Notes under the pieces: model-generated
Told to the model about the DNA's origin: nothing
What the model saw: the letters and a program-made list of their open reading frames with translations, nothing else
Databases searched by the model: none
Origin: Acidobacteriota bacterium
GTDB lineage: Bacteria > Acidobacteriota > Thermoanaerobaculia > Multivoradales > JAHEKO01
NCBI GenBank assembly: GCA_030610025.1
Contig: JAUWSP010000114.1
Location: 1-7,729 of the forward strand
Reading direction: 5' to 3'
DNA: 7,729 nucleotides
Made by a program: the position numbers and the translations under genes
Part shown: piece after piece, positions 1 to 6,480 of the stretch
Layout of the letters: each line of letters starts with the position of its first letter
How positions within the stretch are numbered: the first letter of the stretch is position 1

Positions 1-93
1 ACGGCCACAATGAGGGCATCTCTCCTGCTGGACCCCGACCAATCGGCCACAAGAGGGACAGACTACCGAACCGGTTGTTTGTCGCTTCAGCAC
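1..93 (-). CDS. Zinc-ribbon protein, N-terminus only (cut by the window edge); possibly a rhomboid-family protease
   Basis: Only the first 31 codons are inside the window. Reading starts at GTG (93-91) and stays open to base 1. The visible peptide has two CxxC pairs, CPSCG and CPHCG, separated by ten residues from the second to the third cysteine, which is a typical N-terminal zinc ribbon. A strong Shine-Dalgarno sequence, AGGGAGG at 109-103, sits 9 nt before the GTG, and the start lies 22 nt after the xseB stop, so co-transcription with xseAB is likely. A zinc ribbon introduced by SVVCPSCGRLVG recalls the N-terminus of rhomboid-type membrane proteases in Acidobacteriota. That is recollection rather than proof, because the membrane part is outside the window. 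The fragment is too short for routine ORF calling, and other zinc-ribbon membrane proteins remain possible. Confidence 0.68.
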   Translation of the reverse strand, partial: MLKRQTTGSVVCPSCGRLVGVQQERCPHCGR

Positions 94-102
94 TTCACAT
101 GG

Positions 103-109
103 CCTCCCT
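103..109 (-). promoter_or_regulatory. Ribosome binding site of the zinc-ribbon gene
   Basis: AGGGAGG on the minus strand, 9 nt before the GTG at 93. It is the main reason for accepting a gene that is almost wholly outside the window. It lies in the 22-nt gap after the xseB stop codon. Confidence 0.65.
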
Positions 110-115
110 GAAGGC

Positions 116-364
116 TCAAGAGCCCTCTTCCTGTTCCGCCTCGGCCTCGGCCTCTTCCAGGGCCTGAACGATCTGGGTGACCTCGACCTCGGCTCGCCTG
201 ATCTTGCCGCGACACAGCTCCAACAGCCCGGCAGCAACCTTGAGTTGATCTGCCAGTTCGTCGATGTCGACTTCCTCGGCCTCGACCTGGCTCAAGATTC
301 CTTCCAGCTGCTCGATGGCCTCGCCAAAACGGAGTTCCTCAACTGCCTTCTTCTTCGAGCTCAT
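116..364 (-). CDS. xseB: Exodeoxyribonuclease VII small subunit (XseB)
   Basis: The product is 82 residues, the usual size for XseB. It is the small, all-helical subunit that binds the long C-terminal helices of XseA in multiple copies to form exonuclease VII, a metal-independent nuclease that degrades single-stranded DNA from both ends in the cytoplasm. The family pattern is visible: FGEAIEQLEGILSQVEAEEV at residues 13-32, a second helix with ELADQLKVAAGLLELCRGKI, then RRAEVEV. The C-terminal 15 residues are almost all Glu and Ala, an acidic tail longer than the E. coli form. The ATG overlaps the xseA stop as ATGA, and GGAGG lies 4 nt upstream, so translation is probably coupled to xseA. The family assignment is firm; function is inferred from the family. 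Confidence 0.94.
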   Translation of the reverse strand: MSSKKKAVEELRFGEAIEQLEGILSQVEAEEVDIDELADQLKVAAGLLELCRGKIRRAEVEVTQIVQALEEAEAEAEQEEGS

Positions 365-1728
365 GTTTCCTCCACCTGGCTTACGAGATCGCCTCCCGCG
401 AGGTGACTCGTGATTCTCTCACCTGGTACCACCTGCCTGGGATGTCGCAACAGCTCGCCCTTCGAGTCGCGGGTCACCGAGAAGCCCCGCTCGAGGGTGC
501 GTTCTGGCGCCAACTGCCGACACAGGCGTTCCCACCCGTCGACAACCGCCGTCTTCTCACGCACGATCGCCGCCGCCTGGGCGGCAATGCGCTCGGCGAC
601 GAGATCCGACTCGTGATGCGCTGCTGCCAGATTCCGAGGGCCCGCATCGACAAGCCGCCGCAGTAGATCCTGCAGCTTGCGACCCTGCCCTTCCGCGCTC
701 CACTGGCCAACTCGCGCGACAATCTCCGAGAGTTGCCCCAATCGGCCCGCTGCAGTCGCGATCCGGTGGCGTACCAGCCCCAGGCCTCTCTGTGCCCTAC
801 CCAGCGATTCGCGCCCCTGCCGTAGAAGTCCCACGGAATGCCGGGCGAGCGCTGCTCGCAGCTCGACCAATCGCCGCTCTTCCGAAGCCACGCGCTCGAC
901 CAGGAACTCTGCCACCTTGGTGGGCGTCTTGAAAGCGGTATGGGCGGCCAGATCGGCAATGGCCTGGTCGATCTCGTGACCCAGTCCGGTGAGCACCGGC
1001 ACCGGCGCCTGAGCTACGGCTTCGCAGATCCCCTGGCTGTCGAACACAGCCAGGTCGGCTCGAGACCCGCCACCTCGAATCAGCACGGCACAGTCGACAG
1101 GCAGGGAAGACAACATTCCGAGAGCCGACGTCACCTCCTTCTCGGCCTCCTTGCCCTGGACCGAGGCGTGGATGAAGTAGACCTGAAAACCGAACCCACT
1201 CTCCTCGAGGGAGCTCAGAAAATCGTGGTAGGCAGCACTACCATCGGAAGTGATCAAAGCCACCCGCAGCGACAGCTCGGACAGGGTCTTCTGCCGGTTG
1301 AGCTCGAGCAGGCCCCGGGCGACCAGGCTCTCCAGTACCTCCTGTCGCCGTTTCGCCAGAAGCCCCGCCGTGAAGACCGGATCCACCGCTCTGACCACGA
1401 GCTGCAACCGGCCGAACGGTGGATAGAAGTCCACCGCTGCCCGACAGCGAATGGTCTGCCCTTCACCGATCTCGAGGCCTGCCGTGGCCAGCTGCTGACG
1501 AATTCGTGGGTGATCCGTGCGCCAGGCGACAGCTTCCAACTTGCCTTCGATCTGGTCGTCGTCACCCTTTTCGATGAGCTCGAAGTAGAGATGCCCCCGC
1601 TGGCTGACCCTCACTCGATTGACCTCTCCCACCACCCAGACTTCCGCAAAGGCCTCCCGTAGGAAGTCCCTCAGGTCTGTGCAGAGCTGGGAGACCCTGT
1701 AGGTCTCTTCTTGGAATGGCAGGCTCAG
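361..1728 (-). CDS. xseA: Exodeoxyribonuclease VII large subunit (XseA), probable CTG start
   Basis: Catalytic subunit of exonuclease VII, acting on single-stranded DNA in repair and recombination. With the start chosen here it has 455 residues, close to the E. coli protein. Domains: N-terminal OB-fold (about residues 10-110; VSQLC, EVWVVGEV, GHLYFEL), catalytic domain (about 140-320; RGGGSRADLAVFDSQ, GLGHEIDQAIADLAAHT, KTPTKVAEFLVER), then a long helical stalk to which XseB binds, and a C-terminal segment ending GGDLVSQVEET. The first ordinary start is GTG at 1635, but it lies inside the OB-fold. The same frame continues upstream through ETYRVSQLCTDLRDFLREAF and VWVV, plainly family sequence, and contains no ATG, GTG or TTG before the stop at 1782-1780. 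CTG at 1728-1726, 8 nt after GGAGAG, gives MSLPFQEETYRVSQL. A frameshift joining the ATG at 1769 is the alternative. The stop overlaps xseB. Confidence 0.95.
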   Translation of the reverse strand: MSLPFQEETYRVSQLCTDLRDFLREAFAEVWVVGEVNRVRVSQRGHLYFELIEKGDDDQIEGKLEAVAWRTDHPRIRQQLATAGLEIGEGQTIRCRAAVDFYPPFGRLQLVVRAVDPVFTAGLLAKRRQEVLESLVARGLLELNRQKTLSELSLRVALITSDGSAAYHDFLSSLEESGFGFQVYFIHASVQGKEAEKEVTSALGMLSSLPVDCAVLIRGGGSRADLAVFDSQGICEAVAQAPVPVLTGLGHEIDQAIADLAAHTAFKTPTKVAEFLVERVASEERRLVELRAALARHSVGLLRQGRESLGRAQRGLGLVRHRIATAAGRLGQLSEIVARVGQWSAEGQGRKLQDLLRRLVDAGPRNLAAAHHESDLVAERIAAQAAAIVREKTAVVDGWERLCRQLAPERTLERGFSVTRDSKGELLRHPRQVVPGERITSHLAGGDLVSQVEET

Positions 1729-1769
1729 GACGCAGTCTCTCCGTCGAGCAACCGAAGCCCCGCCCTCAT
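1725..1769 (-). other. 14-codon ORF between the upstream gene and xseA
   Basis: ATG at 1769-1767 shares one base with the upstream gene's stop (TGATG). The frame reads MRAGLRLLDGETAS and ends in TGA at 1727-1725, overlapping the proposed CTG start of xseA by two bases. The layout would allow stop-restart coupling from the 182-residue gene through this frame into xseA. It could equally be the true N-terminus of XseA, separated from the rest by a single-base indel or sequencing error. It has no ribosome binding site of its own and no recognisable family. Whether it is translated is unknown. Confidence 0.35.
1737..1742 (-). promoter_or_regulatory. Ribosome binding site supporting the xseA CTG start
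   Basis: GGAGAG on the minus strand, 8 nt before CTG at 1728. No other purine-rich site of this quality lies close to a possible xseA start. The site is itself inside a 14-codon reading frame (1769-1725), so ribosomes translating that frame would pass over it. Confidence 0.5.
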
Positions 1770-2317
1770 CAGTGATAGCTCACGAGATCTTCCGACGACT
1801 CGAGGGGAATCGTCTGGGCCCAGGCGACCGCTTCTTTCTCACCGAGGGTGAGCTTGCTGAGAAACTCCTCGGCCTCGTGGCGCTCGTGGAAGAGTCTCCA
1901 GATAAAGGTGTGACCTGCAGGGGCCGTGAAATAAGTGTACCGCTTGGCGGTCTCCGTGAGCTCGAATCCGAGATCGGTCTCGCCATTCACACCGACACAG
2001 GCGATGGCGATCGCTCGATAGGCCAGAGCCAGGGCTTTGAGAGCGTCTTCGTAGTCCACCAACTCCTCGCGCGACAATGGGGTATGGTAGATCGCGACGC
2101 GAGTTGCATCCTCTTCTGCCAGGAGGTTGTAGGGTACGTCGGTACGATCCATGGCCTCCCGGGTCTCCTCGGTGGTCACGAAGACATCTTCTGTGCCGCT
2201 GACCTTGTAGGTGATGGCAAACACGTTTTCGTCGATCTCGGTGAAAGCCTCTGCCAGCATGCTTTCGTCTTCGATCGTAAAATAGTAGAGACTGTTGCTC
2301 AGTCGTCGAGTCGTCAT
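1769..2317 (-). CDS. Conserved-looking hypothetical protein, 182 residues, first gene of the xseAB operon
   Basis: I do not recognise this family. The protein is acidic, with no signal peptide, membrane segment or obvious metal site, so it is probably cytoplasmic. From the chosen ATG it begins MTTRRLSNSLYYFTIEDESM. A beta-rich first half (NVFAITYKVSG, EDVFVTTEET, ATRVAIYHTPL) is followed by a helix (YEDALKALALAYRAIAIACVG) and a C-terminal part with KRYTYFTAPAGHTFIWRLF. The frame could extend to a GTG at 2440, but AAGGAG at 2334-2329, 11 nt before the ATG, favours the shorter form. The 41 extra codons also have only about half G/C at third positions by hand count, against about 70% in the first 40 codons after the ATG. 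It ends 40 nt before the proposed xseA start. Being upstream of exonuclease VII does not by itself give it a repair role. Confidence 0.85.
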   Translation of the reverse strand: MTTRRLSNSLYYFTIEDESMLAEAFTEIDENVFAITYKVSGTEDVFVTTEETREAMDRTDVPYNLLAEEDATRVAIYHTPLSREELVDYEDALKALALAYRAIAIACVGVNGETDLGFELTETAKRYTYFTAPAGHTFIWRLFHERHEAEEFLSKLTLGEKEAVAWAQTIPLESSEDLVSYH

Positions 2318-2441
2318 TTGGATCTCATCTCCTTCGAGAGCACCGGCCGGGTGCTGGTTCACCGCCTCTTCAAGGAGTACTTGAACACCGGTAGAGTCAG
2401 CTAGACGTGTCGAATCGGCCCCGAAAGACCGACCCCTCACT
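2318..2441. promoter_or_regulatory. Divergent intergenic region with probable promoters in both directions
   Basis: This 124-bp stretch separates the start of the minus-strand operon (ATG at 2317) from the start of the plus-strand STAND gene (ATG at 2442). It must hold, or lie next to, promoters for both, but I see no convincing -35/-10 pair. TTGAAC at 2381-2386 on the plus strand is -35-like without a good -10. It contains AAGGAG (2334-2329, minus strand) for the 182-residue gene and a small dyad, AGCACC at 2339-2344 and GGTGCT at 2350-2355. There is no clear ribosome binding site before the plus-strand ATG. Confidence 0.5.
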
Positions 2442-5400
2442 ATGCCAGAGCCTTCACTGGGAGGTCATGGGTCCGCGAGAGAAGTCCCCGCACCCCAGCC
2501 TGCGGGTTCCGCTAGCGCGGATCTCTGGAGCCTGCTCGACATGACCGCCGCCAAATCCAGAAAGAAAAGGAAGAAGAAGCCGGCCTTCGACCTTCGGCTG
2601 CCGGGAGCCGTACTGAGGATCTGGCCCGAACGCGGCTCTGCAGCCGCCGCCGATGCACCGCCCCGGCTCGACGACCTGCTGCCTGATCTGCCGGGCCTTC
2701 ACCGGCTCGACTCGGGAATTGCCGTCGTGACCCCAGAGGCCCCCGATCCGGCACCGATGGATACCGCGGTTCACCTCGGGCTGACCCTGGTCGACAGCCT
2801 GCAGCGACGACAGTCCCCCGCCGGTGAATCGGGACCCAGAATCCTCGTCTCACCCGGTGAGGTACTTTTTCGGCAGGGCCTGCCGTCGCTGGCGGTCGAC
2901 GCCGTGGGAGAGCATGTCGAGGCCTGGTCCGGCAACCTTGACCCGGGACGAGTGCACATTACCGGTTGGGCTGCCAGCATGCTCGAGGAGCCCCGCGAGC
3001 TCTCGCCGAGCTCCGTCACGGCAGAGTTGCTGGGTGGCTCCATCCCTGTCTTCGAAGTGGGACCGCCGCTGCGGGCGGGGGCACCCTGGCGGAACCCTGA
3101 GCTGCTCAACCGTCGTCTCAAGCCTCTACCCAGGACAGCGCTGTTCAACTCCGTCAAGGATCATCTGACGATCCCGGCATGGCGCGTCGAGGGAGCGCTG
3201 GGATGCGGCAAGAGCCGGCTGGTCTTCGAGGTGTTGCTGCACTCGGGCACTCCCGCCTTGTGGCTGCGAGCTCAACCCAGCCGTCGGCGAGGTAGATCCC
3301 TGGTGCGTCAAATCGCCGAACACATCCTGGCCCCGCCTTCGCCTTCTGCGTCGTTGCCGCTGCTTCCCAGGATCCGCGACGTACAACTGCAGGACGAGAT
3401 CCATGCCCTTCTCCCGGCCGAAAATGTCGATGACGAGCAGGCGTTGACAGAACAGCTGCCCGCGATCCTGGCACGCGTTTCCACGGGCCTGCCGAGCCCC
3501 CTCTATCTGGTCGTCGACGACGTCGAACAGATCGATAGCCGCGACTCGGAATTCGTCAACCACCTGCTGGATCACCCCGAGCTCGGCAGGGGATTCCATC
3601 TGCTGCTCGTCGGTCGTGGTGGCACGTCCCTACCGCCTGCAATGCACCAACTGCCGACCCTGCCGGTCCACCCCTTCGATCCGTCCGAAATGGAGGATCT
3701 CGCCGAGCAGCTCTTCGATGGGCTGTCGCTGCCACCTGCTGTCGAAGGACGTTTGCGTGAAGCCACGCAAGGCTATCCATTCGCCCTGGAAGAAGGCATG
3801 GCGGCGTTGATCCGCGAAAAGAATCTGCGACGAGTCTACGGCAGCTTCTTCTTCGCCGGTGCCGAGTCGACCGACTTCCAACCTTCGCCACGCCTGATTT
3901 GCCATCTCGTTGCCGAGGCAGCGCGATTGGAGGCGCTGCTTCCACTCCAATTGCTTTCGGCGGTCGCGGGAGCCGTGCCGCCAGAAAGGCTCGAGGCGGC
4001 CGCCGCGAGCCTTGGCACCTCGCCTCCCCTGAGTTGGGAGTCAGCACCGTTGGCTGCCGGACTTCTCCGCTCCGTCGCCTCACCCTGGGGCCCTGGAGTC
4101 GAGCTCACCTCGAAGGCCTTCTCCGCCGCCCTTCGACAAAGCCTGGCTCCAGAGACCATCGAGCAGGCTCGACAGTTCATGGGCCAGGTGTTGGCCGAAA
4201 GGAGTCGAACCGGGGAAGCGCACTGGCATTCCTATGTTCTCCTGAAAGGCACCGGCGAAGGACTTCAATCACTGATCCAAACGCTCAAGACACCCCACGC
4301 CGCCAGCGTACCCGCCGACCTGATGCTGGTTGCCCTCGACGACGAGCTGAAGTCGGTAAGGGAACGTCGTGGGAGCACCGACGCCGAGCTCGAGATTCTG
4401 TGGCGGCTCCTGCCGCTCGCCCGCAAGCGCGGACGCCTGCATGAGTACGAAGGTGAGCTGGCACGAGCCGTCGATCTGGCATCGGGCCATCCGAGTCGCC
4501 TCTTGGCATTGGCGGGGCTCAAGGGAGAAATGGATCGGGAGGCCGGTCGCTACCAGGCTGCCGAGTCGACCATTCGCCTGGCGCTCTCGGCCGCGCAGGG
4601 AGCGGACGAGAGGCGGCAGGCCCTACTGCTGATACAGCTCGGACGCTTGCACTTGGACCAGGAGCGCCTCGAGGAGGCCAGACAGCTCTTCGAAAAACTC
4701 GACGAGACGCTGGAACGTCGAGGTGCTTCCGCCCTTTGTGCCGCCTGCAGGTACCACCTCGGAAACATCGCCGCCCAAGAGAACCGACTCGAAGACGCTT
4801 TGAAGCTCCACCAGGAAGCGCTGGCTGAGAGGCGCAAACAAGGAATCCTACGGGCCTCGGGAAACTCGCTGACCGCCCTGGGTTCTGTGTACCTGGCTCT
4901 CGGCAACTACCCATCAGCGCTGGAGAACTACCGCGAAGCCCAGGAGATCCTCGGAGAGCATGGCGCCGAAGAAGATGTGGGGTTCCCGCTGCTCGGCCTG
5001 GGCAAGGTACTCAACCGGCTGGGCGACTATACGGCAGCCTCCGGACCCCTCAAGCAGGCGCTGGCACTCAGACAAGGCAAGGACGAGGTCGCCGGTGAGG
5101 CGGTGGCACGGCTGGCGGTCGCCGAGAATCATCTCTTCCTGGGTCAACACGACCAGGCGCTCGCGGAGGCCACGGAGGCTCACTTCAAGCTGAACGTGAT
5201 CTCGCGGAAGTCCCTGCTGGCAGACGCCGAGCTGCTACTCGGGCGGATCGGGTTGCAGCAGCGCAGGTTCTCTTCTGTTCAAGAGCATCTCGCTTCGGCG
5301 CTCGCAAGCCATCGCGAGGTTGGGGACGCGGAGTCCGTCGGCTTCGATCTGGCCATGCTGATTCGCCTGGCGGTCAACACCGAAGAGGTCGAGGATGCCC

Positions 5401-5690
5401 GCCGATGGTCCGAGCAGCTACTGCAGCATCTCCGAGAGTTGTCCAGGGCCCAACTCCTGGAAGAGATCCAATTCGGCTTGTATCGGGGACTGACGTGGCT
5501 GCGCGAGCGAGGTGAGGAAGCGGCCGATCCTCTACCCAATCTGCAGGCCGCCTACCGCGAGATCCTGCGCAAGGCTTCGCACCTGGAACCCCAGCGACGG
5601 CATCATTTCCTGTTCCAGATCGCAGAGCATCGAGAGATCCTCGAAGCCGCTACCCGGGCTGGACTACCTCTCGATCAGGACCTTTTCTGA
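2442..5690 (+). CDS. STAND-type ATPase with degenerate cyclase-like N-terminus and TPR repeats
   Basis: A 1082-residue cytoplasmic protein with no membrane segments. Residues 1-55 are Pro/Ala-rich, then very basic (KSRKKRKKK). Residues 56-207 follow the outline of a class III nucleotide cyclase domain (RLDSGIAVVTP, ILVSPGEVLF, DPGRVHITGWAASML, PVFEVG), but both metal-binding Asp positions and the catalytic Asn appear lost, so it is probably inactive. Residues 225-460 form a STAND/AAA ATPase: Walker A GALGCGKS (251-258), Walker B LYLVVDD (354-360), sensor-like LLLVGR (387-392), then a helical region with GYPFALEEGMAAL. Residues 651-1000 hold about eight TPR-like helix pairs, clearest at 767-880 (LGNIAAQENRLEDALKLHQE, VYLALGNYPSALENY). 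No output domain is visible. The chosen ATG lacks a ribosome binding site; ATG at 2541 (residue 34), 10 nt after GGAG, is a fair alternative. Signalling or scaffolding is inferred from architecture; the ligand is unknown. Confidence 0.85.
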   Translation: MPEPSLGGHGSAREVPAPQPAGSASADLWSLLDMTAAKSRKKRKKKPAFDLRLPGAVLRIWPERGSAAAADAPPRLDDLLPDLPGLHRLDSGIAVVTPEAPDPAPMDTAVHLGLTLVDSLQRRQSPAGESGPRILVSPGEVLFRQGLPSLAVDAVGEHVEAWSGNLDPGRVHITGWAASMLEEPRELSPSSVTAELLGGSIPVFEVGPPLRAGAPWRNPELLNRRLKPLPRTALFNSVKDHLTIPAWRVEGALGCGKSRLVFEVLLHSGTPALWLRAQPSRRRGRSLVRQIAEHILAPPSPSASLPLLPRIRDVQLQDEIHALLPAENVDDEQALTEQLPAILARVSTGLPSPLYLVVDDVEQIDSRDSEFVNHLLDHPELGRGFHLLLVGRGGTSLPPAMHQLPTLPVHPFDPSEMEDLAEQLFDGLSLPPAVEGRLREATQGYPFALEEGMAALIREKNLRRVYGSFFFAGAESTDFQPSPRLICHLVAEAARLEALLPLQLLSAVAGAVPPERLEAAAASLGTSPPLSWESAPLAAGLLRSVASPWGPGVELTSKAFSAALRQSLAPETIEQARQFMGQVLAERSRTGEAHWHSYVLLKGTGEGLQSLIQTLKTPHAASVPADLMLVALDDELKSVRERRGSTDAELEILWRLLPLARKRGRLHEYEGELARAVDLASGHPSRLLALAGLKGEMDREAGRYQAAESTIRLALSAAQGADERRQALLLIQLGRLHLDQERLEEARQLFEKLDETLERRGASALCAACRYHLGNIAAQENRLEDALKLHQEALAERRKQGILRASGNSLTALGSVYLALGNYPSALENYREAQEILGEHGAEEDVGFPLLGLGKVLNRLGDYTAASGPLKQALALRQGKDEVAGEAVARLAVAENHLFLGQHDQALAEATEAHFKLNVISRKSLLADAELLLGRIGLQQRRFSSVQEHLASALASHREVGDAESVGFDLAMLIRLAVNTEEVEDARRWSEQLLQHLRELSRAQLLEEIQFGLYRGLTWLRERGEEAADPLPNLQAAYREILRKASHLEPQRRHHFLFQIAEHREILEAATRAGLPLDQDLF

Positions 5691-5704
5691 CCAGCCCGGG
5701 GCCT

Positions 5705-5742
5705 CTAGTGGGCTGTAACGTTTGAGCGTTACAGTCCACTAG
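5705..5742. terminator. Long hairpin between convergent genes, probable bidirectional terminator
   Basis: The arms are CTAGTGGGCTGTAACG (5705-5720) and CGTTACAGTCCACTAG (5727-5742), sixteen pairs including one G-T, around a six-base loop TTTGAG. A weaker outer stem, GCCCG at 5694-5698 with CGGGC at 5746-5750, may extend it. It lies 14 bp after the stop of the STAND gene, and its right arm contains the TAG stop of the convergent minus-strand gene. Only three T follow on the plus strand and none on the minus strand, so it is not a classic intrinsic terminator. It could also be a copy of a dispersed palindromic repeat. Confidence 0.65.
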
Positions 5743-6455
5743 TTTCGGGCCAGGTAGCCGTCGAGTTGCTCTCTTTCGAAGGCGGTCAGCTTCCCCTCTT
5801 CGATGAAGTAGGTCTCGCCGGCATCCGGCATGGGCAGGCGGACTACGGAGAGCATTCGCTCGAGCCCCTCACATTCGGCACCACCGCCGGGAGCGAAAAG
5901 CGCCAGGCCGCGACAGAGAGTGACCATCTGCCCGGCTAGCCGACTCTTGATCCGAACCTCGATGAAGCGCGGCAGCTCTTCGGCCACGACTCGATAGCCC
6001 GAATCCTCCCGTGTGATCTCGAACTGTCCTTCGATCGAGGTCTCCTGTTCGGGCAGCTCGACGAAGTCGTTCATCTGAGCTGGCAGGCCAGCGACCTCGA
6101 GATCGGCCTGCAACTCTGCTTCGCCCTGGAATCGGGCTGTCAGTCGACCTCGGTGGGAACTGCCCCCTATCGGCCACAGAAGAAGCTGGTGATTGGCCAC
6201 CTCCAGAACCGGATTCGTCGAATGGAGTTGAATGAGGATGGCCCCCTGCTCGATCGGCGCGATTTCAGCCAGCAAGTCCTCGTGGGTGCCATCGATCCGA
6301 TCCGACTCGAGCACCTCGGAATTCTCGGGCACCTCCGCTTCCAATGCCGTCACCGGCAGCGACAAGAGCGGCGCCAACACCATCCAGACCACGACCAGCG
6401 GCCAGGTCTGCTCCCATCGGCGTCGGGAGAATTTCGCGCAGGGGCTCTGTTCCAT
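5739..6455 (-). CDS. Exported or membrane-anchored hypothetical protein, 238 residues
   Basis: I do not recognise this family. From the ATG at 6455 the protein has a basic start (KFSRRRW), a hydrophobic stretch (PLVVVWMVLAPLLSLPVTA, about residues 19-37) and a possible cleavage near ALEA, so it is probably exported or anchored with its bulk in the periplasm. The mature part looks beta-rich (GRLTARFQGEAELQADLEV, SIEGQFEITRED, RFIEVRIKSRLAG). It has two cysteines 16 residues apart (TLCRG, AECEG) that could form a disulphide, and a helical end (LTAFEREQLDGYLARN). A GTG at 6515 would add 20 residues but lies inside the hairpin after the upstream gene and would bury the signal peptide, so I rejected it. 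No strong ribosome binding site precedes the ATG. The TAG stop lies inside the downstream hairpin. It follows the VWA gene in the same direction, so a shared cell-envelope role is possible but unproven. Confidence 0.82.
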   Translation of the reverse strand: MEQSPCAKFSRRRWEQTWPLVVVWMVLAPLLSLPVTALEAEVPENSEVLESDRIDGTHEDLLAEIAPIEQGAILIQLHSTNPVLEVANHQLLLWPIGGSSHRGRLTARFQGEAELQADLEVAGLPAQMNDFVELPEQETSIEGQFEITREDSGYRVVAEELPRFIEVRIKSRLAGQMVTLCRGLALFAPGGGAECEGLERMLSVVRLPMPDAGETYFIEEGKLTAFEREQLDGYLARN

Positions 6456-6480
6456 AGCTCGGTCGACCGCTTGTCCCCAG

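Noticed and set aside
838..1662. 274-codon plus-strand ORF
   Set aside because: Lies antisense to xseA, whose frame carries all the exonuclease VII motifs. The plus-strand translation shows no domain and comes from the high-GC complement.
1772..2404. 210-codon plus-strand ORF
   Set aside because: Antisense to the 182-residue gene; the minus-strand gene has the ribosome binding site and operon spacing.
2318..2440. N-terminal extension of the 182-residue protein to GTG 2440
   Set aside because: No ribosome binding site at the GTG, about half G/C third positions, and AAGGAG just before the internal ATG.
3556..4083. 175-codon minus-strand ORF and several similar ones inside the STAND gene
   Set aside because: Arg/Pro/Ser-rich shadow translations opposite a frame with Walker motifs and TPR repeats.
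2500..5690. STAND-TPR gene as part of an antiphage defence system
   Set aside because: No effector domain in the protein and no defence, nuclease-effector or mobility genes beside it. Exonuclease VII is housekeeping. The architecture is common in signalling proteins.
5705..5742. Inverted repeat as an attachment site or insertion sequence end
   Set aside because: No transposase, integrase or target duplication nearby. The arms flank a six-base loop, which fits an RNA hairpin better.
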